Shown: positions 9,154-18,384, numbered from the stretch's first letter. The stretch is DNA of 64,000 bases from Grimontia sedimenti (GCF_011045095.1 NZ_JAALDL010000008.1:62001-126000), one strand, 5' to 3'. Made by a program: numbers and translations. The notes: generated by a model from the letters alone, not told the origin.

Positions 9154-9480
9154 TTACTGAGTCGTTTGGGCGGCTTCTACGGTAATCGCACTGTTGATGC
9201 GCAGCAGGGTGATGATCTCCATCGGTTGACCATGAACATTGGTCAGAGACAGAGTGTGGCCTTTCGCTTTCAGACGCTTGAACAGAAATACAATCGCTCC
9301 AATGCCTGAACTGTCGAGGAAGTCCACTTCACCTAAGTTCATGGAGATATCCGTCATTTTTTCATCGGCAACAAGCTCATCCAGTATGGGTTGTGCTTCG
9401 CTGCATCCCTGAGCATCCATGTCACCACGAACTATCAGTAGAAGGGATTCATCAGGCTGTTTAATGGATTCGATTTGCAT
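9154..9480 (-). CDS. sypA: SypA, STAS-domain anti-sigma-factor-antagonist-like switch protein
   Basis: Single STAS domain (108 aa), first gene of the syp block. It contains the phospho-serine motif DSSGIGA (residues ~53-59), the likely target of SypE kinase and phosphatase activities. In V. fischeri unphosphorylated SypA is needed for biofilm formation. Start: ATG at 9478-9480 preceded by an AGGTGAGG-type Shine-Dalgarno (complement of 9491-9498, 10-nt spacing). A sigma-54 promoter lies 38-53 bp upstream of the start codon. All residues expected for a functional STAS switch are visible. Confidence 0.92.
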   Translation of the reverse strand: MQIESIKQPDESLLLIVRGDMDAQGCSEAQPILDELVADEKMTDISMNLGEVDFLDSSGIGAIVFLFKRLKAKGHTLSLTNVHGQPMEIITLLRINSAITVEAAQTTQ

Positions 9481-9517
9481 GACTTTTTTGCCTCACCTGT
9501 ATAGATATGGGTTCTAA

Positions 9518-9533
9518 TGCGAATTCCATACCA
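9518..9533 (-). promoter_or_regulatory. Sigma-54 (-24/-12) promoter of the syp operon
   Basis: Read on the minus strand the site is TGGTATGGAATTCGCA. It keeps the obligatory GG and GC dinucleotides separated by exactly 10 bases and differs from TGGCAC-N5-TTGCA at three positions. Transcription would start about 12 bp downstream (~9507), leaving a short leader carrying the sypA Shine-Dalgarno. The operon encodes its own sigma-54 activator (SypG), which supports the call. Confidence 0.75.
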
Positions 9534-9594
9534 TGTTGTAATGTTTATTAAAAACAGTCAGATAGAGATTCTTAGTGGAGGGCATATATTGGAT

Positions 9595-9609
9595 TTCTCA
9601 TTTTGAAAA
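9595..9609 (+). promoter_or_regulatory. Putative SypG enhancer (SE) site upstream of sypA
   Basis: TTCTCATTTTGAAAA matches the V. fischeri SypG recognition pattern as I recall it, TTCTCA-N3-TG(A/C)(not C)(A/T)N, at every fixed position. It lies ~65-75 bp upstream of the -24 element, a normal distance for a bacterial enhancer. The rest of 9534-9798 is AT-rich and I see no gene or other clear motif in it. The consensus is from memory, so the match needs checking. Confidence 0.6.
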
Positions 9610-9798
9610 CAGAAATGGGAAACTCATGCACTCTTCATGTTGATTGCCAATTAGTGCTCAATATGGCGATTTGTCTTAAATATAAGATAGAAGTAAATCG
9701 ATGATTTTGCGGGAGGGAGTAGAGGATTTGTTGGTGAGTTGGCGGAATAGGAAATGCTGGCTTTTTATGTTGATCCAACTTTAAGCGACACCAGTACG

Positions 9799-10041
9799 TT
9801 AACGGTCCCTAGAGATTCGAGGATCTATCTCTGCCAGCACTTCGCCGTTGGTCTCTCTAATAAACAGAGTTTTGCCCGCACACTCGATCAAGATTTTTTC
9901 TTCTGGCGGGAGTTTGGATAGCACTTCAACCAATCTCGCTGTCCCCTCGACAATGTGAGTGGGCGGGTGAGTGACTCCAAGCGCTTGCATGCTGGCGCGG
10001 TCTTGATAGATCTTCAAAAGGTGTTTTGCGGTCACAGCCAT
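9799..10041 (-). CDS. Hypothetical protein, 80 aa
   Basis: Not recognised. Small soluble protein (MAVTAKHLLKIYQ...) with an N-terminal helix and a C-terminal beta-like region (ILIECAGKTLFIRETNGEV) followed by basic residues. It has no signal peptide, membrane segment or Cys pair. It lies between the second hybrid kinase (separated by a strong terminator at 10113-10155) and the syp promoter region, on the syp strand. Its location suggests a possible link to syp control, but the sequence says nothing about function. Coding likelihood is judged from the protein-like composition and clean ATG. Confidence 0.6.
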   Translation of the reverse strand: MAVTAKHLLKIYQDRASMQALGVTHPPTHIVEGTARLVEVLSKLPPEEKILIECAGKTLFIRETNGEVLAEIDPRISRDR

Positions 10042-10112
10042 CGTACTTATCCTGCTTCTTTATACCCAATTAGAGCAAAACAGGACAACATGCACAGGCT
10101 GAGGTTTGAGAA

Positions 10113-10155
10113 AACAGCCCCTCCCTCTTCTTTTGAAACAAAGGGAGGGGCTGTT
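10113..10155 (-). terminator. Rho-independent terminator after the hybrid kinase gene
   Basis: A 14-bp perfect stem (10113-10126 with 10142-10155, core CAGCCCCTCCCT/AGGGAGGGGCTG) with a 15-nt loop, followed by TTTT on the minus strand. It lies 7 bp beyond the stop of the kinase reading frame at 10162. Confidence 0.85.
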
Positions 10156-10161
10156 AGGCGG

Positions 10162-10380
10162 CTAGGCGTTAAAGCTGATGTGCTTTTTACCCGTCCAATT
10201 CTCAATGACATCAATCATCTTGCGCTTATTGACGGGCTTCGCCAGAAAATCATCCATGCCGACTTCTTTGCATTTCTCTCTGTCTTTCTCTGAAACATTG
10301 GCAGTCATGGCGAGAATCGGCAGAGTACGACCATGTTCATTGAGTGCCCTGATGGTTTCACAGGCAGTGAAACCATCCAT
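10162..10380 (-). CDS. Hybrid histidine kinase, C-terminal receiver fragment (after frameshift)
   Basis: Second half of a receiver domain ([22 protein letters not shown], Lys in [10 protein letters not shown]). In an intact hybrid kinase it follows directly on VLMDLQMPE of the upstream frame. Adding one A to GAATGG (complement near 10377-10383) restores MPE-MDGF and a single protein spanning 10162-11990. As an independent product this fragment would lack the phospho-acceptor Asp and should not fold as a receiver. It has no recognisable Shine-Dalgarno sequence of its own. See the entry for the upstream part. Confidence 0.75.
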   Translation of the reverse strand: MDGFTACETIRALNEHGRTLPILAMTANVSEKDREKCKEVGMDDFLAKPVNKRKMIDVIENWTGKKHISFNA

Positions 10381-11990
10381 TCAGGCATCTGCAAGTCCAT
10401 CAGGACCAACGCAAACTCTTCTTTCTCTATGGCAGATATCGCCTCTTTGCCGTTGTTGGCGGTGGTGACTCTGAACCCCGCACGCTCCAGCATGGTACGG
10501 GCGATCAATTGGTTGGCAGCGTTGTCTTCCACCAGAAGAATCGCAGTGGCTGAGTCACTTTTAAAGGCAGTTCTGCTTAGCGGGCCAGGTGTATATTCTT
10601 CTGGGTAATGCAGCTCACACGGCAGCACCACGGTGAATTCACTGCCCAATCCGACATGACTTTCCAACTGGATGTCACCACCCATTAACTCGACCAAACG
10701 CTTGGAAATAGCCAACCCCATACCTACACCGCCGTAGGTGCGGGAGAAGGTCGCATCTTTCTGAGTGAAGGGTTCAAAAATAATTTTCTGATACTCTGGC
10801 TCCACCCCAATCCCGGAATCCCTGACGTGAATGCGAAGACCGTGAGGGAAATGATGGCTGAGCATGAGTTCCACTTCGCCACACTGGGTGAACTTGATGG
10901 CATTGCCCACCAGGTTAGTGACAACCTGGGAGAGCTTGCCTTCATCAGCTTTGGCAATGATGTGATGGTTCAGTCTGTCGTCAAATCTCAGGTTGATACC
11001 CTTAGTCTCTGCTGACTTTTCAAACATAGAGATCACGCCACGCGCCATCTCAGCGACATCAAACTCTTTTTCTTCGACCTTGATGGCACCGACATCGATT
11101 TTTGAGTAGTCCAGTATGTCATTGAGCTGGTTAAGCAGCAGGTGCGCAGCGTCGTCAGCCATATTGGTCAGAGTTTGGCACTGCTCCGGGAGCTTTTCTT
11201 CTTTGAGGATATCGATCGCCCCTAAAATGGCATTCATAGGTGTGCGTATCTCATGGCTCATGGTCGCAATAAACTGGGATTTGGCGAGGTTCGCGGCGAC
11301 AGCATGTTCCCGCGCCTGCTCGAGTTCTTGCTCTCGATACCGCAAATGCTCAATGTGAAATTCCAGATCATCGACGGACTTAGACAGGCGCGTAATTTCA
11401 TTGACGTGCTGCGGTGCGCGGCCTTCTTGTTCGGCGATGTTTATTAAACGCTGATTGATTTTTGATAGTGGGCCAAAAACCATCTTTTGTGACAGCAAGA
11501 AAATGAGAAAACCAAGCGAGAGTAAAGCCAGCGCTGTGTAAAAGCGCACGGTTTCTACGTGGATTTCAATGTCGGCCATCATTTGTTTTTTACTCATGGA
11601 AATCTGCATGTCGCCGACTTGGATGTCACGATAGGTCACAGAGTTGACGAAATTGAGAGCCATTGGGTTGTTGTCGTGAGGTTTATCGCCCCATTGTCCA
11701 ATTTGCACGCCGCCATCAGTAATGATGGAGATATAGCAGAGGTCGGGGTAATGCTCTGCCATCAGTGCGAGCTTTTCATTCAGTGCGCCAGAATTCTTGA
11801 TGAGTACGTCTGAAGACAGTGCAGCCGTCAGCGCGGAAAAATTGGCGCGGATTTGATTGTCCATTCGATCAGAAAGATATTGGCGTTCAAATGAACGAGC
11901 GGCTTCGCCAGCAATAAAGCTTAGCGCCATGGTTATTGCAAGTACGGACAGCATGTATTTAAGCCAGAGTGGTAACTGTTTCATCATCAT
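10305..11990 (-). CDS. Membrane hybrid histidine kinase (sensor, HisKA, HATPase, receiver N-half)
   Basis: Two-component sensor near syp. Transmembrane helix ~12-29, periplasmic loop ~30-145 with no known domain, second helix ~148-168, a HAMP-like linker and coiled coil. Then HisKA ([14 protein letters not shown]), HATPase ([21 protein letters not shown]) and the start of a receiver ([10 protein letters not shown], acceptor Asp in [10 protein letters not shown]). The frame breaks just after the acceptor site: the last 22 residues are out of frame and the correct receiver continues at 10380 downward. No HPt domain is present, so it is not a full RscS equivalent. It could feed phosphate to SypF's HPt, but that is inference from proximity. 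Confidence 0.85.
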   Translation of the reverse strand: MMMKQLPLWLKYMLSVLAITMALSFIAGEAARSFERQYLSDRMDNQIRANFSALTAALSSDVLIKNSGALNEKLALMAEHYPDLCYISIITDGGVQIGQWGDKPHDNNPMALNFVNSVTYRDIQVGDMQISMSKKQMMADIEIHVETVRFYTALALLSLGFLIFLLSQKMVFGPLSKINQRLINIAEQEGRAPQHVNEITRLSKSVDDLEFHIEHLRYREQELEQAREHAVAANLAKSQFIATMSHEIRTPMNAILGAIDILKEEKLPEQCQTLTNMADDAAHLLLNQLNDILDYSKIDVGAIKVEEKEFDVAEMARGVISMFEKSAETKGINLRFDDRLNHHIIAKADEGKLSQVVTNLVGNAIKFTQCGEVELMLSHHFPHGLRIHVRDSGIGVEPEYQKIIFEPFTQKDATFSRTYGGVGMGLAISKRLVELMGGDIQLESHVGLGSEFTVVLPCELHYPEEYTPGPLSRTAFKSDSATAILLVEDNAANQLIARTMLERAGFRVTTANNGKEAISAIEKEEFALVLMDLQMPEWMVSLPVKPSGHSMNMVVLCRFSP

Positions 11991-12175
11991 CTCCTTCGCC
12001 GTCCTCGCTGCCTGCTTATTTCCTTGTCATGCTCTCAGTTTGACAATGACTTTGCGTGTCACTTTGAGCAAATTGAGCGCGATTCCTGCATTATTTAACG
12101 TATTTAACTGTGTTCTTAAGAGGACAATGCAGGGACTTTGCCAAGTTTTTAAATGCAAGGGTCAATAGCCCCTAG

Positions 12176-13735
12176 TTAGCGCTTATCGAAGGGAGATGCT
12201 GAAGATCCATGTGGCTCTTGTGAAGGAGGCGATGTGTCGGCGTTTTGGTCGTCTGTCTGTTTTTCCGCTTCGCTTTGCTGTAGAAATGCTTCTTCCGTCA
12301 GTTTTACATACCGGTAAACGGAGGCGGTCAGTGCGATCAAAATATAGATTGGCCAAGTGAAGCCTTGGGTGAGAAAGGTACCTGACACACAGAACGCGAT
12401 GATACCCGAGTAAAGTCCTTCAGAAATCGCGCGAATAACAGGGCTGTACCTTTCGGCGTTTTCTTTCACGATATTGGTAGCACTTTTGGCTGAACGGTAA
12501 ACGGTGATTGTCATGATAAGAAAAGCGATAAAACCGACAAATCCCGTTTCACCCAGCACGCCAAACCATGTGCTGTGAACGGCGTGGTTCAAACCATCCC
12601 AGTGCTTTGAATAAAAGAAATAGTTGAAGTAGAAGTTATTAAGGCCAACACCAGACAAAGGGTTTTCCAACGCCATGTAGAAAGCCGCTTCCCACGCATA
12701 GAGTCGGCCTTGTGCCGATGCATCCAGACCTTCTTCCGCTGCTCCACCAGATTTTCGCCCACTGATACCCGCCACGACGAACAGCACCGCAGCGGCAACA
12801 GCGCCACCAATGAATAGCAAGGTTTTCGACTTCACGCGGCGCCAGGCAAGAATGCCAACAGCAGACATAATACCCAGTAAACCCCCACGGCTTTGAGTCG
12901 CGATAATGGCAGAGAAGATGGCGATAGTGGCAATCAGTGCAAAGAAGCGGGTTTTCTTGGAAAGCCCGGACGTCATCAAGATGCTGATGGTAAAAGAAAA
13001 GGGGAACAGTAACACCAGCGCTAAGTCGTTGGGGTCACCAAGCACGGAGCCGAGTTCACGGCCCACGGTGACACGCGTTTCTTCCACCAAGCCAATGCCA
13101 TTGACCTTATTGAACAGGGTGACAATTGCCACCACGACCCCAGACACGGTAATCATGACCAGCGCATTGCGATAGTGGTGCACCCCAGTAAGTAGCCATG
13201 CCAGTGCTGGAGTCATGATGCCAATTTTGACATAGATGTTTTTGAAGTAGGCAATGGCTTCACCCACATTGCTGGAGAGTGGAATACCAATCACGACAAG
13301 TGCAAAAAAAACGTAGAAGGTATTCAGTTCTTTGGAAGACCACATTTTTAGCTTGCCACTGATACCTATGTGCCATGCCAGAGTGGTCAGGGTGCCGAGG
13401 GACAACAACAGAGGGATTTTGAAATTGTAGAGTGGCGCAAAAGCCTCATGAAGGCGGAAAAAAGAGAAAGCGATAAATAGCAGCCCCAGTAGGACAGGTT
13501 GAGAAAGGGTAATAAGAATGGCGAGGGGCACCAGACCAATCGCAATGGGAATGACGGGATGAGGAATGACCAACCATAGCAAACACGACAGCGCGACAAA
13601 CGCAGCAGTCGCGTGTACGAAGTGTGTTCTGATACGGACAAGCAACAGCAGGCGCTGGTCGTTAAGCCATTCGATTAATTGCATTTTTCTGGATGAAGAA
13701 ATCCCATGCATTGAGTAAAGCAGAGATCGCAGCAA
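12176..13735 (-). CDS. O-antigen ligase/polymerase (Wzy/WaaL-type) membrane protein
   Basis: Polytopic inner-membrane protein, ~11-12 hydrophobic helices, with the large periplasmic loop and Wzy_C signature typical of O-antigen ligases and polymerases (ATQSRGGLLG at ~270, later SGVGLNNFYF and HAVHSTWFGVLGETG). These enzymes join lipid-linked glycan units to lipid A or protein, or to each other. The C-terminal ~40 residues are hydrophilic and Gln/Ser/Asp-rich. It lies alone on the minus strand upstream of the hybrid kinase, with no glycosyltransferases nearby in the window. Whether it polymerises the syp polysaccharide (as SypL is thought to) or another glycan cannot be decided from sequence. 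Confidence 0.8.
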   Translation of the reverse strand: MLRSLLYSMHGISSSRKMQLIEWLNDQRLLLLVRIRTHFVHATAAFVALSCLLWLVIPHPVIPIAIGLVPLAILITLSQPVLLGLLFIAFSFFRLHEAFAPLYNFKIPLLLSLGTLTTLAWHIGISGKLKMWSSKELNTFYVFFALVVIGIPLSSNVGEAIAYFKNIYVKIGIMTPALAWLLTGVHHYRNALVMITVSGVVVAIVTLFNKVNGIGLVEETRVTVGRELGSVLGDPNDLALVLLFPFSFTISILMTSGLSKKTRFFALIATIAIFSAIIATQSRGGLLGIMSAVGILAWRRVKSKTLLFIGGAVAAAVLFVVAGISGRKSGGAAEEGLDASAQGRLYAWEAAFYMALENPLSGVGLNNFYFNYFFYSKHWDGLNHAVHSTWFGVLGETGFVGFIAFLIMTITVYRSAKSATNIVKENAERYSPVIRAISEGLYSGIIAFCVSGTFLTQGFTWPIYILIALTASVYRYVKLTEEAFLQQSEAEKQTDDQNADTSPPSQEPHGSSASPFDKR

Positions 13736-13803
13736 AATGTGCGCCAGAGAAAGTAGAGTTATTAAATGTTTTTAAAATAATGGGTTATGGAAAGTGATAA
13801 GAA

Positions 13804-13828
13804 AAAACGCGCTAGTTCAGCGCGTTTT
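13804..13828. terminator. Bidirectional hairpin terminator
   Basis: Perfect 10-bp inverted repeat (AAAACGCGCT / AGCGCGTTTT) with a 5-nt loop. A-rich and T-rich ends give a U tract on either strand. It lies downstream of the deacylase gene (minus strand). Confidence 0.8.
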
Positions 13829-13866
13829 GTTTGATTTTGCATGTCAAATTAGGAAATCAAGCGAAT

Positions 13867-14877
13867 TCAGAGCGTTGCGCCAGGATGAATCAGGCGAATC
13901 ACCAACGAACCTGCTGCACGCATTGATTCGACATTGTGGCTCAATACCACACCGCCTTCCGGCGCAAGGTAGCGGTATTCCTCTTCACCAAAGCTGTCGT
14001 ATTGAATGGCCAGCAACTGGTCTTTTTCAACGAACTGCATCAATTCAACCTGCGGCAGAATAAAACCACCCTGAACAGCGCGAATACTGGTCACACGGGC
14101 GCTTTCAATGGCAGGCTCAACCGCCGCAAATTCGCCATCAATCAAACCGTAAAGGGTGAAGATGTTCAGTATGCCTCGCACGGTGCGGTTGACCATTTCC
14201 ATATCGGTGTAACGGCCGACACCAGCTTCAACCGTGATACTCGGAATGCCATTCTGATTCCAAACGGTTTCCAGAATACCCGGGTCGCCCGGATCGTTCA
14301 GAATGGCATCTGGGTTCATCAAGCGCGCCATGTTTACAGCGTCATCCAAACGATAATCCGCGAACACATAAAGCGGATAGCGGGTGCCAGATGTTTGCGT
14401 GTGCAGGTCAATCGCCAGATCGGCATTTGGTTGGAGAAGGTTACGCCAGATCGGATCGAGATAACGCTGAGGTTCGTTACCTTGCGGATTGCCCGGGAAA
14501 TGGCGGTTCAGGTTGCCACAGGAAACGTCGGGGTCAGAGGAAAAGAAATCGCGGCTGTGGTGCAGCATACCGCTCAGGTTGACGGTAGGCACGATGGTCA
14601 CACAGCCTTTCAGCGATTTACCACGCAGTGCACGGGCAATCGCTTGTGCTGACAAAACGCCATTATATTCGTCACCGTGAACACCGGCGGTGATCATGAT
14701 TTTCTTACCCGGCTCAGTGCCTTTAAACACCCAGACTGGAAGATGTTGCCACTGTGCCAATGCATCGGTTGCCGCGCGGAACCAAAACTTGTGTGAGCCT
14801 GCATCCAGTTGGTCCACATCAAGTGAAGAGATCACGGACAAACCGTCGATTTTGTTTCCTTCAATACACTTCGTCAT
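13867..14877 (-). CDS. Succinylglutamate desuccinylase/aspartoacylase (M14/AstE-AspA) family deacylase
   Basis: Zinc-dependent amidohydrolase of the M14 carboxypeptidase fold. Zinc-binding HGDE (in TAGVHGDEYNG, ~70-77) and a downstream His (DLHTQTSGTRYPLY, ~153) are present, as is a catalytic Glu region (TVEAGVG, ~220). The C-terminal ~90 residues form the beta barrel seen in predicted deacylases (GGFILPQVE, LAPEGGVVLSH). 336 aa, full length. Substrate unknown: ectoine-derived N-acetyl compounds, succinylglutamate and other N-acyl amino acids are options, and no astABCD or doe genes are adjacent. Monocistronic, with its own terminator at 13804-13828. Confidence 0.85.
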   Translation of the reverse strand: MTKCIEGNKIDGLSVISSLDVDQLDAGSHKFWFRAATDALAQWQHLPVWVFKGTEPGKKIMITAGVHGDEYNGVLSAQAIARALRGKSLKGCVTIVPTVNLSGMLHHSRDFFSSDPDVSCGNLNRHFPGNPQGNEPQRYLDPIWRNLLQPNADLAIDLHTQTSGTRYPLYVFADYRLDDAVNMARLMNPDAILNDPGDPGILETVWNQNGIPSITVEAGVGRYTDMEMVNRTVRGILNIFTLYGLIDGEFAAVEPAIESARVTSIRAVQGGFILPQVELMQFVEKDQLLAIQYDSFGEEEYRYLAPEGGVVLSHNVESMRAAGSLVIRLIHPGATL

Positions 14878-15163
14878 TACTTAGGTTCTTATTTTTAAGA
14901 ATTTTATAGGTCGTTAAAACTCAAAAAAGGCGAGATTGTCATCCCGCCTTCAATAATACTTTAAGCTTACGCGAAGCCAGTGAGATGTGCACTCACAACA
15001 TTGATACTTGCGATGACAAAAACAGCACCATCAATCGCCAAATACACTTTACCGCGAACACACTAAGAAGTGCTAAGTTTGCGCGCCTTTACGTTATTTG
15101 GGTATACACTCGTTTTTCAATTGGATATCGTTTGTACAAACAAAGAGTTCGCAAGGGAATGCC

Positions 15164-15451
15164 ATGAGTAACCTAGAAGTACTGTTCGACTTCGCTAAAG
15201 AACACAAGAAAATCACGATTCCAATCCTTGTTGTCCTGATTGTGCTTGCTGGTTTCTACATCTATCGAATACCGGACTTCATCTATGGAATGAAAGTGCA
15301 GTATGACCTTCAGAAAGAAACCGAAGTGAGACTGCTGACGGGGCAATGTGTGGTGAACGTGAGCAAAGAAGAAGGTGTGAAGGATTGGATCCACTGTGAG
15401 CGGCTATTTGGTACGACTTCATCAGAGCCAGGCGCAGAAGTGGTTGAATAA
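15164..15451 (+). CDS. Small single-pass membrane protein, 95 aa
   Basis: Not recognised. The start at 15164 is chosen because of the AAGGGA Shine-Dalgarno 5 bp upstream. It has one transmembrane helix (residues ~18-36, ITIPILVVLIVLAGFYIY) after a short charged N-terminus, then a charged soluble domain with two Cys (GQCVVNV; IHCERLF) that could form a disulphide if periplasmic. The acidic tail ends EVVE. No neighbours suggest a function. The ~285 bp upstream (14878-15163) hold only an imperfect GC stem near 14928-14948 and a probable promoter region. Confidence 0.65.
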   Translation: MSNLEVLFDFAKEHKKITIPILVVLIVLAGFYIYRIPDFIYGMKVQYDLQKETEVRLLTGQCVVNVSKEEGVKDWIHCERLFGTTSSEPGAEVVE

Positions 15452-15677
15452 TGAACTCGAATGACAAGAAAGTACCGAAATCTGTTTCGTTTCAGAAGTA
15501 AGATAGTTATCTAAGACATTGAAAATTAGTTAATACATTGTCTTTGTATCAATACCGTCATGTAGAAGAAAACTGACGATCACTACGCTGTCTTTTTCCA
15601 CTGTAAAGCTTGCTCCGCCAGCGCAGCGTTTGTTGACGTTGTGCTGGTTTCTTTCAGTTTCGAAAAGGACGAACGCA

Positions 15678-17261
15678 ATGTCAGAACAATCAAAAAATGG
15701 AATCAACAGACGTCGTTTTATTGCAGGTTCAGCGGCCGCCTCGGGCACATTGATGCTTGGCGGTATCGCACCGGCATTTGCGCGTGGTGACAGTAAACGA
15801 CCGGGCACCCCTTATGGCGTTGCCAGTGGCGACGTGACCCAGGGGGAAGCCATGCTGTGGTCTTCATCTGATGCCCCAGCCCAAATGTGGGTCGACATTT
15901 CCTATCACCAAGATTTCAGAAAGCACATCACTCTACAAGGACCCAACGCGCTGGCAGAAACCGGGTTTTCCAGCAAACTGGCAATCAATGATTTAGCTCC
16001 TGGTCAGAAAGTTTTCTATCGTGTGCGCTACCAGTCTTTAGAAGACTGGCAGAGCTGGGGTGAGCCAGTGGTGGGCTCGTTTAACACTCCGCCAGCAGTT
16101 GCATCCAATATTCGTTTTCTTTGGTCTGGTGATACCGCGGGTCAGGGTTGGGGCATCAACGAAGAATGGGGTGGCATGCGTATTTACGAAACCATGCGCC
16201 AGACAGCACCGGATTTCTTTATTCACTGTGGTGATACCATTTATGCTGATGGCCCACTGAAAGAAAAAGTCACGCTGAAAAACGGCGAAGTGTGGAAGAA
16301 TATCGTCACGCCGGAAAAAGCCAAAGTGGCAGAAACGCTTCAAGAGTTCCGTGGCAATTTCGCTTATAACTTGATGGACAAGAACGTCCGAGCGTTTAAC
16401 AACGAAGTGCCGATGATCGTGCAGTGGGACGACCACGAAACGGTTAACAACTGGTATCCGGCCGAGGTGTTAAACGATGAACGTTACCAGAACGAGCAGA
16501 GCGTCGCTTTGCTCTCAGCCCGAGCGCGTCGCGCGTTCTTCGAAATGAACCCTATCCGCAGTTCGGCTGCGGATCCTCAACGTATTTACCGCAAATTTCA
16601 TTATGGCCCACTGTTGGATGTGTTTGCGATCGATATGCGCAGTTATCGTGCTGACAATGGTGCGAACAACCAAACCGAGTCTTCAGCTGACACTGCATTC
16701 TTTGGCAGCAAGCAGATCCTTTGGCTAAAACAGCAATTGCTAGCATCGAAAGCGACCTGGAAGGTGATTGCTTCAGATATGCCAATAGGCATGATTGTTT
16801 ACGATGACTGGAAAACCAAATCAACCTTCGAAAACATGGCGAATGGTGATGGACAACCCAAAGGGCGTGAGCTCGAAATGGTTGAGCTGCTGCGTTTTAT
16901 CAAACAAAACAAAATTGAAAACGTCGTTTGGCTGACGGCAGATGTTCATTACACCGCTGCACATTACTACGATCCAAACAAGGCGCAATTCCAGGACTTC
17001 GAACCTTTCCATGAATTTGTCTCTGGCCCACTCCATGCGGGTACGTTTGGCCCAAACGACATGGATAACACCTTTGGCCCACAGGTCTTGTTCAGTAAGC
17101 ATCCTGAAGGTGGGCAAATCAATCTGCCACCATCAGCGGGGTTACAGTTCTTTGGGCAAGTGGATATTGACGGTGAGTCGGAAGAAATGAAGGTGACGCT
17201 GAAAGATTTGGTCGGCAGCAGTTTGTATACCAAAACGCTGACGCCGAAGAAGTCGGCCTAA
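15678..17261 (+). CDS. phoD: PhoD-family alkaline phosphatase/phosphodiesterase, Tat-exported
   Basis: Exported metallophosphoesterase releasing phosphate from phosphodiesters or monoesters. The start at 15678 is chosen because it places the Tat signal (NRRRFIAGSAAASG, then hydrophobic core and AFA cleavage site) at the N-terminus. A PhoD N-terminal domain (~40-130) is followed by the catalytic domain with metal ligands FLWSGDT, HCGDTIY, VQWDDHE and LTADVHY. 527 aa, typical length. No convincing Pho box was found upstream. It ends in a strong terminator at 17269. Confidence 0.9.
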   Translation: MSEQSKNGINRRRFIAGSAAASGTLMLGGIAPAFARGDSKRPGTPYGVASGDVTQGEAMLWSSSDAPAQMWVDISYHQDFRKHITLQGPNALAETGFSSKLAINDLAPGQKVFYRVRYQSLEDWQSWGEPVVGSFNTPPAVASNIRFLWSGDTAGQGWGINEEWGGMRIYETMRQTAPDFFIHCGDTIYADGPLKEKVTLKNGEVWKNIVTPEKAKVAETLQEFRGNFAYNLMDKNVRAFNNEVPMIVQWDDHETVNNWYPAEVLNDERYQNEQSVALLSARARRAFFEMNPIRSSAADPQRIYRKFHYGPLLDVFAIDMRSYRADNGANNQTESSADTAFFGSKQILWLKQQLLASKATWKVIASDMPIGMIVYDDWKTKSTFENMANGDGQPKGRELEMVELLRFIKQNKIENVVWLTADVHYTAAHYYDPNKAQFQDFEPFHEFVSGPLHAGTFGPNDMDNTFGPQVLFSKHPEGGQINLPPSAGLQFFGQVDIDGESEEMKVTLKDLVGSSLYTKTLTPKKSA

Positions 17262-17268
17262 CTCGCTT

Positions 17269-17297
17269 AGCCCTCCTGTTGTCAGGAGGGCTGTTTT
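17269..17297 (+). terminator. Rho-independent terminator of the phoD gene
   Basis: 10-bp perfect stem AGCCCTCCTG/CAGGAGGGCT with TTGT loop, followed by GTTTT. It lies just before the convergent EamA gene end and may serve both. Confidence 0.85.
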
Positions 17298-17299
17298 CG

Positions 17300-18178
17300 T
17301 TAGCGACTAATACTGAGTTTGGGCGCGCGCATTACAAGGAACACTGCTAGAGCGCACACTGCAAAGCCAATAATGGTGGCTGTTGAAAATGCTTCATCGA
17401 AAAAGAGCCACCCCTGAATAGCGGTAACGGGCGGAACCAGATAAATGACAGAGGTAACTTTAGATGCTGCGCCTTGTCCAACCATGTAGAGGTAGAGCAA
17501 CACCGCAATGACTGATAACGCCAGTACTGACCATATCATGGTGAGGGTGAACGTTAACGACCAAGTCACTTCGAAGCCCTCCACCAACCAGGCAATTGGC
17601 AAAAAGAACACACCAGCTGCGACATATTGCCACATCGCACAAGCAACCAAATCAACACCCTGACAAAAATGCTTTTGGTACAAAGTGCCAAGGGTAATGC
17701 CAAGCAAAGCAAGAAATACAAACATGTAAGCGTAAAAAGGTTGGGCGTCGATATTCCAGCTCATCTTGCCTTGCACGACCAATGCGATGCCGAAAATACC
17801 TGCGAACAAGCCAACCCACTGTGCCGGATTAAGCCGCTCGCTGGAAAGACTAATCACAATCAGCGCGGTCAGGATTGGCTGGAATCCAACCAATAAGGAT
17901 GACAAACCAGCGGGCATGCCAAAACCAATCGCAGCAAACACGCCGCCGAGATAAAAACCGTGGATTAGCAGCCCAGACACTAGAACGTGAAACAGCAATT
18001 TGCCTTTAGGCATTACGGGTTTCATTACGCCCAGAATCACCACAAATACCAAGACGTTCAACACCATGCGAATAAAGAGGAAAGTGGCTGCATTCGCATA
18101 AGGAAGACCAAATTTGGCACCGATAAAGCCTGTGCTCCAAAGCAAGACAAAGACAAAGGGAATGGCGCTTTTCAGCAT
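17300..18178 (-). CDS. EamA/DMT-family transporter
   Basis: Ten predicted transmembrane helices in two EamA repeats (first from LLWSTGFIGAKFGLPYANA, second from YAYMFVFLALLGITLGTLYQKH). Members of this drug/metabolite transporter superfamily export amino acids, metabolites or drugs from the cytoplasm. 292 aa, complete. Convergent with phoD and 122 bp short of it only by a terminator; no operon partner. Substrate cannot be inferred. Confidence 0.85.
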   Translation of the reverse strand: MLKSAIPFVFVLLWSTGFIGAKFGLPYANAATFLFIRMVLNVLVFVVILGVMKPVMPKGKLLFHVLVSGLLIHGFYLGGVFAAIGFGMPAGLSSLLVGFQPILTALIVISLSSERLNPAQWVGLFAGIFGIALVVQGKMSWNIDAQPFYAYMFVFLALLGITLGTLYQKHFCQGVDLVACAMWQYVAAGVFFLPIAWLVEGFEVTWSLTFTLTMIWSVLALSVIAVLLYLYMVGQGAASKVTSVIYLVPPVTAIQGWLFFDEAFSTATIIGFAVCALAVFLVMRAPKLSISR

Positions 18179-18222
18179 GGGGCAGCAATCCTTGCACGAT
18201 GAGAGTGAGTCGAGAGGTGATC

Positions 18223-18384
18223 ATACCAATCGTAGTAAATATCTGCTCACCCTAGCTTGTTAAAATGCTCGATAGCTGCGTTGAAAAATTTGACTGTAGA
18301 GTAACTACTTATCGAAACTTTTCGCCTTGTTCTCGAGCATTTTTCCTGCACTATTTCTGAGCAGCTATCTACTGTGATTGGTAT
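18223..18384. repeat. 162-bp palindromic MITE-like repeat, copy 1
   Basis: Bounded by inverted ends ATACCAATC / GATTGGTAT, with inner complementary arms (CTGCTCA near the left end and TGAGCAG near the right; AAAATGCTCGA and TCGAGCATTTT). The whole element can fold into one long hairpin. A second copy of identical length and about 90% identity lies at 63552-63713. It carries no coding capacity. It occupies most of the 338-bp gap between the EamA gene and the DUF1826 gene. Confidence 0.85.

Noticed and set aside
10305-11990. Identification of the second hybrid kinase as RscS
   Set aside because: It lacks the HPt domain and PAS domain expected of RscS; only the periplasmic-loop topology is similar.
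13936-14652. 238-aa ORF opposite the deacylase gene
   Set aside because: Antisense shadow of a conserved M14-family gene; no independent support.
15530-15677. PhoB box upstream of phoD
   Set aside because: CTGTC-like words occur but not at the 11-bp periodicity a Pho box needs.
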